Assembly: GCA_025454835.1 (NCBI GenBank)
Contig: JALONQ010000002.1
Coordinates: 62,001-126,000 of the forward strand
Direction: 5' to 3'
DNA length: 64,000 bases
Source of the DNA: Bacteroidota bacterium
GTDB taxonomy: Bacteria > Bacteroidota > Ignavibacteria > UBA10030
Shown: positions 34,538-42,167 of the stretch, piece after piece
Position numbering within the stretch: position 1 is the first letter of the stretch
Layout: every line of letters begins with the position of its first letter
Notes under the pieces: generated by a model
What the model was told of the DNA's origin: nothing
Seen by the model: only the letters and a program-made list of their open reading frames with translations
Database searches by the model: none
Position numbers and translations under genes: made by a program

Positions 34538-35428
34538 CTACTTGGTGTCGAGAATGATCGGCAATCCATCCTTGCCGGCGCCGACGATGATGACCTTGGT
34601 GTTCGTCGATGCGGCCAGCTTCTCCGTCGCTTCGATGCCCTTCCAGCGAAGGAGCTGATCGCTGATGCCGGCAGCCACGATGGTCTGGAAGTCGGCGATC
34701 CCCCGCGCCTCGATCCGTTTCCGGTCCGCCTCCTGCTTCTCCTTTGTTAGCACGAACTCCATCCGCTGGCTTTCCTGGTCGGCACGCTGTTTCTGTTCGA
34801 TCGCTTCCGTCAACTGCGTCGGAAGGACCACGTTACGGATGGGGGTGTTCTCGATCGTCACGCCACGAGGCGCGACGATCTTTGCGAGCTCTGCTTGAAT
34901 GCTCATTCCAAGCCGCTCTCGTTCGGACGAATACAGGGCACTGGCCTGAAAACTCGCCGTGACGGAGCGACATATCGAGCGGAATTGCGGTATCAGGATG
35001 ATGGTCTCGTAGTCTCCGCCCGCCACGGTAACGTAGACCCTGGCTGCAGAATCAGGGTTCAGCCGGTAGAGGGCGCTGACCTCCAGCCCGATCGTGAGCC
35101 CTTCACGCGAAAGCACCTGCATGTTCTCTTTGTGTTCTTGTGTCTGAATAGAGTACTTGACGACAGTGGCCATCGGGTTCACCGGATTGATACCGGCCCG
35201 GAGCGTTTGCTCTGAGACCACCCCGAAGAAATCGACCACGCCCACGCGTCCAGCAGGGATCTGCGTGAAGCACTGCAGAACGACGAGGAGCCCGAACACC
35301 ACCGATCCGAGGCCGCCGAACGAAGCCACCGACTGATATCCGGCAACGCCATCTCGTGCCTTGGCACGGGCGGTGCGCCATACGGCAATGCCAACGACGG
35401 TCAGCAACAGCGAGAGAATGAAGACCAT
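34538..35428 (-). CDS. SPFH/prohibitin-family membrane protein
   Basis: 296 residues from ATG 35428, with AAGGAG 8 bp upstream. Two N-terminal hydrophobic segments (about 2-18 and 36-55), then a prohibitin-like SPFH domain: PAGRVGVVDFFGVVSEQTLR, LSREGLTIGLEVSALYRLNP, QFRSICRSVTASFQASALYS and RGVTIENTPIRNVVLPTQL. A charged coiled coil (about 215-250, IEQKQRADQESQRMEFVLTK) follows. Such proteins form cage-like membrane assemblies that chaperone or hold proteases such as FtsH; no protease gene adjoins it. Confidence 0.88.
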   Translation of the reverse strand: MVFILSLLLTVVGIAVWRTARAKARDGVAGYQSVASFGGLGSVVFGLLVVLQCFTQIPAGRVGVVDFFGVVSEQTLRAGINPVNPMATVVKYSIQTQEHKENMQVLSREGLTIGLEVSALYRLNPDSAARVYVTVAGGDYETIILIPQFRSICRSVTASFQASALYSSERERLGMSIQAELAKIVAPRGVTIENTPIRNVVLPTQLTEAIEQKQRADQESQRMEFVLTKEKQEADRKRIEARGIADFQTIVAAGISDQLLRWKGIEATEKLAASTNTKVIIVGAGKDGLPIILDTK

Positions 35429-35514
35429 GATAGACTCCTTGTCAGGTACCTGGGAGGAATGACGGCATGTCAGCGGAGACTGCCGACGACGAATACAGAT
35501 CTCAGAGTGGACTG

Positions 35515-35928
35515 CTAATCGAACCGCAATGATGCCGCAAGCGTATCGACGTCCTTTCGTTCCTGCTTCCACACATCTTCACGCCGCTCCAAAGCCGAGG
35601 CCTCGCTGATCGCATACTGCCCGTAGGCCGCGTTCGCTTTCGCAGCCGCCTGCTTCAAGGCTGACAAGAGCGTCTCGTGGACCTCACGGAGCTCACCGTG
35701 GACGACCAGGAACGCGGCATCGACCTCCACGCTGCGGCCCATCTGGAGCTTCTCCCATTCCTGGCCGAACAGGGTGACCCACTCCACCGGCGGGTGAGCG
35801 GTCAGTTCAAAATACAGATGATACACCGTGGCTGATCCGACGTCCTTCCGGGACTTATCGGCGTTCAGTCTCTTGATCCGTATCTCCGGAGTGGCCCCGG
35901 GTTCGAGAACCGTTTTGGGTGCGACCAT
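35515..35928 (-). CDS. Hypothetical protein (137 aa)
   Basis: Starts at ATG 35928 after a GGGAG site. Predicted mixed alpha/beta: a strand-rich first half (VYHLYFELTAHPPVEWVTLF), then helices with VVHGELREVHETLLSALKQA and AAKANAAYGQYA. No signal peptide and no known motif. Lies 86 bp before the SPFH gene and may share its transcript. Confidence 0.65.
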   Translation of the reverse strand: MVAPKTVLEPGATPEIRIKRLNADKSRKDVGSATVYHLYFELTAHPPVEWVTLFGQEWEKLQMGRSVEVDAAFLVVHGELREVHETLLSALKQAAAKANAAYGQYAISEASALERREDVWKQERKDVDTLAASLRFD

Positions 35929-36059
35929 CGCTCTTCTCCCTCATGTGTGCAGATACATTCTTCGTTCATCGGCCGATGATGTCACTGCGCCGACCCTGCT
36001 TCTGTTGGGCAGACCTTGTCGGGAATGACACGCTGGCGTGCGGACAAAACGGGGCCGCT

Positions 36060-36389
36060 TCACGTCCGGCGTGTCGTGGATCGTCGGGCCGACTTCGGCC
36101 TCTTGGCGATGGCCTTCTTGCGACGCACCGGATTGACTTCATTGATCTTCGCCAGGAGTGCCATGAGCCGCGCATTGGCTTGTCTCAACTGAGAGACGAT
36201 CTTGGCGAAGTCGTTCTGCTGGCGGACCGTCGTCTCGCGGGCGTTGCCATACTTCTCCTGCAGCTTGCCCACAAGTTCTTCATACTTGCCGGCCATCTTC
36301 GTCAGTTCATCGTTCATGATCTTGCCCCACTGATGGACGGCCCTCCCCCGGCGCTGTTTCCATCCGCCTTCCAGCTGATCCCAATTCAT
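36060..36389 (-). CDS. CsbD-like stress protein with basic coiled-coil tail
   Basis: 109 residues; GGAGG 7 bp before ATG 36389. The N-terminus is CsbD-like (MNWDQLEGGWKQRRGRAVHQ, then WGKIMNDELTKMAGKYEELV and GKLQEKYG). CsbD proteins are small hydrophilic proteins induced by general stress. A second part, rich in Q, R, A and L (VRQQNDFAKIVSQLRQANAR), forms a helix, and the last 20 residues are very basic. A frameshifted paralogue lies at 37254. Confidence 0.75.
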   Translation of the reverse strand: MNWDQLEGGWKQRRGRAVHQWGKIMNDELTKMAGKYEELVGKLQEKYGNARETTVRQQNDFAKIVSQLRQANARLMALLAKINEVNPVRRKKAIAKRPKSARRSTTRRT

Positions 36390-36701
36390 TGATCATCCTC
36401 CATCGATGCGTCATGATCACGATCCTGCAATTCGCAGCCCTCACGGTGAGGGCCTTGAAGAAGCTTCATGATCATCGTACGAAGGGGTACGGCGGAATGA
36501 ATCAATCAAACGGATGGAAAGAGAACTAGACCGCGAACGGAGTACTGTCGCCGTCCAGCGCCGAAGGGCGGTGCGCGAAAAGACGCGGAGGTTGGAAATT
36601 GCCGGAAGCCGAAATGGACCGACCTCGATCGGGAGGGGTGACCGAGGTCAGCGAGGAGGTATCAGAAGCAGGTGCAAGGCGGCGAGAGGCGTCGCGAGAT
36701 C
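36390..36701. other. 312-bp intergenic stretch, no gene seen
   Basis: Between the CsbD-like gene and the small gene at 36702. Short palindromes such as GATCATCCT...  and CCTCACGGTGAGG occur, but no reading frame with a ribosome binding site and no promoter of note. Probably the upstream region of the CsbD-like gene. Confidence 0.4.
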
Positions 36702-36908
36702 CTAGGACCGATCGTCCGACGTGACATCGTGACCCGTCACATCGGCCGAGGGAGCCGCCACGAGGCGTTCGGCCTTGTTGTTGGCCAGGAATTCCGCCGA
36801 TGTGCCGTTCGACCATCGGATCCCCCTGACCCAGTCGTCCTTGCCGTGATGTTCGGACACGTGCGGAGAACTGCCTCGACCGGTTGAGCCATGGCTATTG
36901 TGTTTCAT
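36702..36908 (-). CDS. Small hydrophilic hypothetical protein
   Basis: 68 residues, ATG 36908, with GGAG 7 bp upstream. Rich in S, H, G, D and N at both ends (MKHNSHGSTGRGSSPHVSEH); the middle has WVRGIRWSNGTSAEFLANNK. No family recognised. Kept because of its ribosome binding site and its place in a run of small stress-type genes. Confidence 0.45.
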   Translation of the reverse strand: MKHNSHGSTGRGSSPHVSEHHGKDDWVRGIRWSNGTSAEFLANNKAERLVAAPSADVTGHDVTSDDRS

Positions 36909-36966
36909 GTCTGTGCTCCTTCGATCGGGACCACTTCATCACGTCGCAGGTTCGAGAGGACGGCAT

Positions 36967-37101
36967 CTAAACGACGTTTTGGAGCAGACTGCCGGTCGGA
37001 CGTTTCTCTTCGGCTTTGACGCGCTTCGCCTGGCGTTTCTCTTCTTTTGTCTTCGCCGGCTTCTTCTTTGTGTCTTTGCGGCTGCTCTGGTTCTTGCTCA
37101 T
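36967..37101 (-). CDS. 44-residue lysine-rich small protein
   Basis: Minus-strand ATG 37101 to TAG 36967, with GGAG 11 bp upstream. The protein is about half K, R and E: MSKNQSSRKDTKKKPAKTKE, then EKRQAKRVKAEEKRPTGSLL. It resembles short MSK..KK(D/E)TKKKP proteins known from many bacteria as small conserved hypotheticals (from memory). Too short for routine ORF lists. It lies between other small stress-type genes. Confidence 0.6.
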   Translation of the reverse strand: MSKNQSSRKDTKKKPAKTKEEKRQAKRVKAEEKRPTGSLLQNVV

Positions 37102-37253
37102 GATGGTCGAGGCTCCGGTGGTGAATGTTCATCGTGCATGAGGGCTAATCGGCGCTCGCTTGGTGCCGAACAACGTTTCGCGTCTGCCCGCATAGCGGTT
37201 TACAGGCGGGCGTTCATCTGTTACCTGCGGGTCTTCTTCCTCCCGCTGACAGC

Positions 37254-37641
37254 TCAGGCAGGACGGCGTCCACTGCGTCGTGTGAGACCTGTCGCCTTGC
37301 GTCTCGCACGCACGTACACGTTGACCCTGCTCTTGTGCGGCCTTCGAGACGGAGCGCGCGCAGATTTGCGGGCGGCCTCGTGCCTCGTCTCCTTGAGACG
37401 TGTGAGCAAGGTCTCGAGCCGCGCATTCGCCTGGCGCAATTGGAGGACGATCTTGGCAAAATCGACCTCCTGCCTCATGGCCTTCTCATGAGCGTCCCGG
37501 TAGCGGAGCTGGAGCTTGCCAATGAGCTCCTCGTATCGCCCGGCCATGGTCCTCAGGTCATCCATCATCCTTGTTCCCGTATTGGCAAGCGTCCATCCAC
37601 CGACGGTGCTTCCAGCCACCTTCCCATGGGCTCCACCTCAT
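37254..37641 (-). pseudogene. Frameshifted CsbD-like paralogue
   Basis: From ATG 37641 one frame reads MRWSPWEGGWKHRRWMDACQ then YGNKDDG and stops. It mirrors MNWDQLEGGWKQRRGR of the intact paralogue at 36060. Around 37566 the match shifts by one base into the frame reading MMDDLRTMAGRYEELIGKLQ, which continues to 37254 and mirrors NDELTKMAGKYEELVGKLQE. So the two halves of one CsbD-like gene sit in different frames around AACAAGGATGATGGATGACC. A gene-finder would see only the 3' half (to GTG 37619). Either a real frameshift mutation, a sequencing error, or (less likely) programmed frameshifting. The C-terminus is a long basic tail (HKSRVNVYVRARRKATGL). Confidence 0.72.
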
Positions 37642-37875
37642 ACCGGACCCAGGGCACGCATTCGACTCCACACCGCATCGGCATGCAGATATAGCCTACG
37701 GAGTTCCCGACTTGGATACATCGTTCCAAAGGATGAAAGGAGGACTAGTTCGACCGGGACCTCGGGACCGTTCGAGAGTGAAAAACTGAGATAATCAGAC
37801 AGAATGGGGGGATGGCGGGGGCCAGCGGGGTGGGAAGACCAGGCCGGGCGTCCGGAGGGCCTGGATACGCGCGGA

Positions 37876-38532
37876 TCAAGGAGGCGGTAAGCGATCGCTG
37901 AAGTGCGAGGCGATCTCGAGTCGGCTGTGGAGCGCCAGCTTCTCCAGGATGTTATGGATGTGACTCTTGACCGTGTAGGTGGAGAGGTTCAGTTCCACGG
38001 CGATCTGCTTGTTGCTCATTCCTTCGGCGATCAACGCGATCACTTCCCGCTCGCGCTTCGTCATACGCACCGCACCGGTCAACGATCCCTTGGCGCGCCG
38101 GAGCGCCCTGTCGACCACATGCGTGAACAACGAGCCCGTCAACGGCGGCGGAAGGACCTTGGACCCTTTGGCCACGAGTCGGATCGTTTGCAGAACTTCA
38201 GCGACGGTGGCGTCCTTGAGGATAAAACCGGCGGCGCCGACCTCGACGAACTCGATGATATCAAGCTGGGTGGGGATCAGGCCCATACCGATGACCCTGA
38301 CATGGGGCATCTCGCGGGCGAGTATGGACACGATCCGGGCGGCGTGTTCGCCCCTCAAGCCGAGGTCCATCAGCACGACGTGGGGCTTCATGGTCCGGAC
38401 CTGTTCCACGGTGTCATGCCCGCCCCCGGTGGACGACACGACCACCAGATCCGACTGTGCGTTAATGAGGTCCCTGATGCCGTCGCGGAGGATACGGTTG
38501 TCTTCGACCAGCAGGATCTTGATACGCTTCAA
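37876..38532 (-). CDS. NarL/FixJ-type response regulator
   Basis: 218 residues from TTG 38532. Receiver domain (1-120): acidic pocket E10-D11, phosphoacceptor D56 in HVVLMDLGLRG, and K106 in GFILKDATV. The residue that is usually T or S after beta-4 falls in VIGMGLIPTQL and looks like glycine. A linker leads to the LuxR-type HTH (about 155-210): MTKREREVIALIAEGMSNKQ then IAVELNLSTYTVKSHIHNIL. No kinase is adjacent. It may control the stress genes around it (inference). Confidence 0.9.
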   Translation of the reverse strand: MKRIKILLVEDNRILRDGIRDLINAQSDLVVVSSTGGGHDTVEQVRTMKPHVVLMDLGLRGEHAARIVSILAREMPHVRVIGMGLIPTQLDIIEFVEVGAAGFILKDATVAEVLQTIRLVAKGSKVLPPPLTGSLFTHVVDRALRRAKGSLTGAVRMTKREREVIALIAEGMSNKQIAVELNLSTYTVKSHIHNILEKLALHSRLEIASHFSDRLPPP

Positions 38533-38983
38533 CTCATGCGCCCTTCTCTGAGTGATCTATAGATACTTCTCGCCGCGTCGACGGGGACATGCGTCCTCGG
38601 CCGACCGTGGCGCGCGCGGTGCCAGTCTGACCTGCGCTCCACCGATAGAGTATGGTAGGCAAACCGTGAACGACATTCAACGGCGCAAACGGCGACAGGT
38701 ATCACGGACCCACGAAGGGTCAGGAGACCCAGGCATGTGTTGCATACATGCGATCAGACCGTCGATCCTGGCAGGTCCCGTCAAAACCGATCAAATCCGA
38801 ATCTCCCCCCCCGGAGCCAAGGACTCACCTCCTTCCCTCTGTGACACCCAGGCCGGGATGTTGCCGCGGCCTCGAGCGGTTGAATGACGACCAACAACAC
38901 AGAACCCGCCGCGGATATTCACCCCGGGCGGGCTCTGTGCTGGGAAGAACGAACGCGAACCAGCAAGGGATCGCTCCGTCGGT
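38533..38983. other. 450-bp intergenic region between regulator and DsrE gene
   Basis: Contains the terminator at 38898-38939 and, on the minus strand, an AAGGAGGTGA at 38834-38825 followed by a 9-codon frame starting TTG. Otherwise no gene is supported. Probably a long leader or promoter region of the response regulator. Confidence 0.45.
38898..38939 (-). terminator. Terminator after the DsrE-family gene
   Basis: CACAGAACCCGCC (38898-38910) pairs with GGCGGGCTCTGTG (38927-38939), 12 of 13 positions. On the minus strand TTGTTGG follows. It lies 45 bp after the DsrE gene's stop. Confidence 0.6.
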
Positions 38984-39439
38984 TCAGTAGTCGATCGTCA
39001 ACATTCGTCCAGCCGTGAAGTCAAAGAATCGGTCCTTGTTCGCCACTTCGACGCCGGCCCGAAGATCATTCGCTTCCATCCCTGCCACCTTCATGCAGGT
39101 CGGACATGCCATGACGCGCACGTGGAGTTTGGCCAGTCGCTCCAAGAGTTCATGAAGCGATCTGAACGGCTTCATGGAGATGTCTGGCGCATCGGCCTTC
39201 AGGACCTTGACCGCCTCGATGTCGCAGTAGATGATCACGTCCTTTTTCGCCTCCGCCATCGTCACCGCCATCTGCATTCCCATGAGCAAGCGATGGACAT
39301 CGTCCGAACCATGAGAGATGTGAACGAACACCCCATCACGAGGCCGATCGGCCGCGGGGGAAACGAGCTGCCCAAGCAGGACTGTTGGGAGCATGGTGAG
39401 CACAGCAAAGTAGGCAAGCCATCGGCGACATGGTGACAT
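38984..39439 (-). CDS. Exported DsrE-family protein
   Basis: 151 residues from ATG 39439, which has AAGGAG 6 bp upstream. Signal peptide RRWLAYFAVLTMLPTVLLG (about 5-23). DsrE-like fold: DGVFVHISHGSDDVHRLLMG, AEAKKDVIIYCDIEAVKVL and the cysteine motif MACPTCMKVAGM. DsrE/TusD relatives carry sulfur or act as peroxiredoxin-like redox proteins. Periplasmic location is inferred from the signal peptide. Lies in a cluster of small metal and sulfur proteins. Confidence 0.85.
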   Translation of the reverse strand: MSPCRRWLAYFAVLTMLPTVLLGQLVSPAADRPRDGVFVHISHGSDDVHRLLMGMQMAVTMAEAKKDVIIYCDIEAVKVLKADAPDISMKPFRSLHELLERLAKLHVRVMACPTCMKVAGMEANDLRAGVEVANKDRFFDFTAGRMLTIDY

Positions 39440-39519
39440 GGTGATCTCCTTCTGATCGTGATCGTTGGTCAGGTGAACTGCATGAGAGGCAGGAATTCTG
39501 ATCGAGCCCCGAAGCAACA

Positions 39520-39711
39520 TCAGTGTTTCCGTTGTCGGCTGGCCTCCCAGGCGCGATGATGCTCAGATCCCTCGCGCAGGAGCTTGCCGCCACACGTCGA
39601 ACAGCGTTCCTCCTGGCATGGGATCCCACTGCGATGAGGGAGACATGTGCCGCATTTCGGGCAGACACAGGTCCCGCCGCTTCCAAGCCGTTGTTTCCGA
39701 TGTTCGTTCAT
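39520..39711 (-). CDS. Small zinc-ribbon protein
   Basis: 63 residues from ATG 39711, preceded by AGGAGG. Double CxxC zinc ribbon: CVCPKCGTCLPHRSGIPC and RCSTCGGKLLREGSEHH. This ribbon type is a conserved hypothetical often found near NifX/NafY-like proteins (from memory), and such a gene lies 1 kb away. Function unknown. Confidence 0.8.
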   Translation of the reverse strand: MNEHRKQRLGSGGTCVCPKCGTCLPHRSGIPCQEERCSTCGGKLLREGSEHHRAWEASRQRKH

Positions 39712-39763
39712 GATGCGCCTCCTGACGGTCAACGACGGAACGATCTCGCGTCGTGCCGGTCCA

Positions 39764-40315
39764 TCAAGGGAAGAGCACCGCCATGGCCACCACGGCTGTC
39801 CATCGTCCCTCCTTGTCCCCTTGCGCTGATTGCGTCACGTTGAAGGTGCGAAGGATCTTTCCGCTCATCTTGTACTGTCGTTCCCGTTCATCCCAATCAA
39901 CCGCGGGGTCGAATGGAACGCCGAGGGTCGTCGCCAGCATGGTCGCGGCCAGGTCCTCAGCGTATTCCCCCGCACGTTCATCCGTCTCGCCGTACGAATG
40001 GTGCTCCGACAGATAGCCGTAGGCCGTTTCATCGGCCGGCTGGGCCACGCCGATGGAGGCGGCGATCAGCCGGTTCGGCTCGTTGCTCGCGGTCCGCGCC
40101 ATGACCACGAACGTCAGAGCTCCCGGCTCCAGGACCTTTTCGGCTTCGGCCGACGACAGGCGCCGGCAACCCGGAGGTAGAATGCTCGAAACGTTGACCA
40201 GATTACATCTTTCGACGCCAGCGCTGCGCAGGGCCAGCTCGAACGATTGTAGGTAGTCCTTGTGGCGGCCGACCCCCTTCGTGAAGAAGATCTTCTTGGG
40301 TACGAACACGATCAT
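39764..40315 (-). CDS. pdaD: Pyruvoyl-dependent arginine decarboxylase
   Basis: 183 residues; makes agmatine from arginine, for polyamine synthesis or acid resistance. The proenzyme cleaves itself between two serines to create a pyruvoyl group; here S43-S44 in [14 protein letters not shown]. Other signatures: [20 protein letters not shown] near the N-terminus, [20 protein letters not shown], and [18 protein letters not shown]. Normal length for the family. No agmatinase or agmatine deiminase gene is in the window. Confidence 0.93.
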   Translation of the reverse strand: MIVFVPKKIFFTKGVGRHKDYLQSFELALRSAGVERCNLVNVSSILPPGCRRLSSAEAEKVLEPGALTFVVMARTASNEPNRLIAASIGVAQPADETAYGYLSEHHSYGETDERAGEYAEDLAATMLATTLGVPFDPAVDWDERERQYKMSGKILRTFNVTQSAQGDKEGRWTAVVAMAVLFP

Positions 40316-40661
40316 CTCAGGTTACGCCGTGCGCTGCCACCGCGGTCTTGAGATGTCCATCAAGCCGCGGTACACTTGTCTTCATCCGATAGACCAGCTG
40401 TTCCCTCGTCACGACACCGAATGACGCATCCACGAGCCTCTAACGACCTTCCGGCCACTCGATGAGCGTCTGACGGTCTCAGGCTCGAAGGTTCTGAACG
40501 ATCTTTGCAGGGCTTCAGAAGACTTCGTGACACTCTTGTAAGAAGCCATCACATGAACACATCGCGCGGCGTTCGCGCTCGCCCGCCGCTTCCGAGACCT
40601 TCAGCGGTCAGGCGGGCGCGTAACGCTTGTTTCTGCGAATCCTAGGGTTATGAAACCGCTT
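40316..40661. other. 346-bp intergenic stretch with hairpin
   Basis: Lies between the PdaD start and the NifX-like stop. A hairpin at 40580-40618 (CGCCCGCC/GGCGGGCG with CCGCT/AGCGG inside) may end the nifX-like transcript. No reading frame is supported. Confidence 0.5.
40580..40618 (-). terminator. Possible terminator after the NifX-like gene
   Basis: CGCCCGCC (40580-40587) and GGCGGGCG (40611-40618), with nested CCGCT/AGCGG. No T-run follows on the minus strand. Confidence 0.4.
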
Positions 40662-41066
40662 CTAGTGCAATCTGTGGACTTCATCCACCAGCTGTCCGTC
40701 GAGATAGCGACGGACGGCCGTCTCGACGTCGGTCTCGCTCGTCACGATCATTTCGACGCCCCGGGCCCGCAGGTCTTCCCAGGCCTTTCGGCCCATGCCG
40801 TGGCTGATGACCACAGCGCAGTCTTTGAGCCCTTCCGCCGCGGAGTGGTGCCCATGGGCGTCGCCATGCCGGTGCTGGTGCCCGCCCTGTTGTTCAGGCT
40901 CGTCGTGGTGTTGGTGTCCCCCCTGCATGTGATGGGTGAACGTATTCGGTCGAAGGGTCAGCGCCTTGATCGCTTTTCCCTCGACGTCAGCGATGGCGAA
41001 GTACGGGCTTCGCCCGAAATGCTGCGAAATGACTTTTCCGTCCTCCGTTGCGACTGCGATCTTCAT
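40662..41066 (-). CDS. NifX/NifB-C-terminal (dinitrogenase FeMo-cofactor) family protein with His-rich loop
   Basis: 134 residues; GGGAG before ATG 41066. Family core: MKIAVATEDGKVISQHFGRS (H16 and F17 are conserved), YFAIADVEGKAI, CAVVISHGMGRKAWEDLRAR and VETAVRRYLDGQL. A loop at about 44-75 holds a dense histidine cluster (HHMQGGHQHHDEPEQQGGHQ, HRHGDAHGHH) likely to bind metal. No nif genes are nearby, so nitrogen fixation is not implied; such proteins may carry Fe-S or Mo clusters. A Fur gene lies 40 bp upstream on the same strand. Confidence 0.88.
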   Translation of the reverse strand: MKIAVATEDGKVISQHFGRSPYFAIADVEGKAIKALTLRPNTFTHHMQGGHQHHDEPEQQGGHQHRHGDAHGHHSAAEGLKDCAVVISHGMGRKAWEDLRARGVEMIVTSETDVETAVRRYLDGQLVDEVHRLH

Positions 41067-41105
41067 CGTCGGTCTCCCTCGTTCCTTTCTGTGTTGACGT
41101 TCGCT

Positions 41106-41576
41106 TCACGCGCGCGCCAACGTCTTACATGCCGGACAGAGGCCCAGGAATTGGACCACATGTCCGGTGATCCCAAAACCGTGTTTGCGCGACAGGGCTT
41201 TCTCAAGCTTCTTGATCAATTTCACCTCTTCATCCATGAAGTCATCATACTCCACGACACGTTTGCAGGAGGAGCAGACGAGATGATGGTGATGAGACGG
41301 CTTGCCGCTGCGTTCCACCAGTTCGTATCGGCTGCGAGCGTCGCCAAAATCCAGCCGGCTGACGATCCCCATTCGCACCAAGACGTCGAGGGTCCGATAG
41401 ACGGTCGTCAATCCGATCCTCGCGTACTTCGGATGCACGCGAAGGTAGACCTCCTCGGCAGAGAGATGATCGGAGGTCGCCCCGAGGACATCGACGATCA
41501 ACTGCCGGGGTTTGGTCAGGCGGAGCCGGTGTTGCTTGAAGGCGCCCGTCCATTCAGAGCTGCGGACTTGCTTCAT
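41106..41576 (-). CDS. Fur-family metalloregulator
   Basis: 156 residues. Winged-helix DNA-binding domain (LTKPRQLIVDVLGATSDHLS, AEEVYLRVHPKYARIGLTTV, YRTLDVLVRMGIVSRL), then the metal/dimer domain with SHHHHLVCSSCKRVVEY and LGLCPACKTL, the two CxxC pairs of the structural zinc site. Fur (iron), PerR or Zur cannot be separated by eye. A perfect palindromic operator lies 4 bp before the start codon, so it probably regulates itself and the NifX-like gene behind it. Confidence 0.93.
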   Translation of the reverse strand: MKQVRSSEWTGAFKQHRLRLTKPRQLIVDVLGATSDHLSAEEVYLRVHPKYARIGLTTVYRTLDVLVRMGIVSRLDFGDARSRYELVERSGKPSHHHHLVCSSCKRVVEYDDFMDEEVKLIKKLEKALSRKHGFGITGHVVQFLGLCPACKTLARA

Positions 41577-41580
41577 CGCA

Positions 41581-41607
41581 TGTTATTGATAATGGATATC
41601 AATAACA
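41581..41607. promoter_or_regulatory. Palindromic Fur-type operator
   Basis: TGTTATTGATA (41581-41591) and TATCAATAACA (41597-41607) form a perfect 11-bp inverted repeat around ATGGA. The A/T-rich dyad with TTGATAAT resembles Fur-family boxes. It begins 4 bp upstream of the Fur ATG, where a ribosome binding site would be expected. Confidence 0.75.
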
Positions 41608-42167
41608 TCAGAAGAAAACGGGCAAGTGTCAAGCTGCGACCACTCTCAAGAACGACAACAGCGGGAGGGTGGCCGGTTCTCTGCGACTGGGTCCACAGGT
41701 TGCATACGCAAGGCTCGCCAAAAACCATCGGCCTTCCTCATCGCGTACTGTGCGCGGACGGGCCGCGCATTGGCGTTCTTTGTGCTGTTGCGTGGGACCC
41801 CTCCGTTGTCAATGATTCCGGCCTATCAAGACCGATTCTCCCGAGGACGTGTGGGGATCGAGTGATCGATCCTCCAAGGGCTTGAGGGCATGATCGATGG
41901 CACTTGCCCGACACGCGAAAATCGGGTAAGGTTGATGAACGGCGCGCTTGTCCCCTTGCAGATCGCATCACGGTGCGTGGACGCAAATGACAAGGGCCAG
42001 GACAACAACGGTGCGCATCAGGCCGTCGCAGAGCGACATGCCCGTCGCGCGATCGAGCTACTACTGCGACCGACGATCGCCGACCGGCTGGGACTGGCGG
42101 TCATGACGGGCGATCGGGCAAAGCCAGGCCGGCATCGACGCAAGAGCATTCTTCCACCGGCAACTCC
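41608..42167. other. 560-bp region with no supported gene
   Basis: Overlapping short frames exist on both strands (for example 41890-42180 plus), but none has a ribosome binding site, domain or convincing composition. Probably the upstream regions of fur and of the alpha/beta hydrolase gene. Confidence 0.4.

Noticed and set aside
40662-41066. Nitrogen fixation locus
   Set aside because: Only a NifX-domain protein is present; such domains are common outside nif systems and no nifHDK, nifB or nifE/N genes are in the window.
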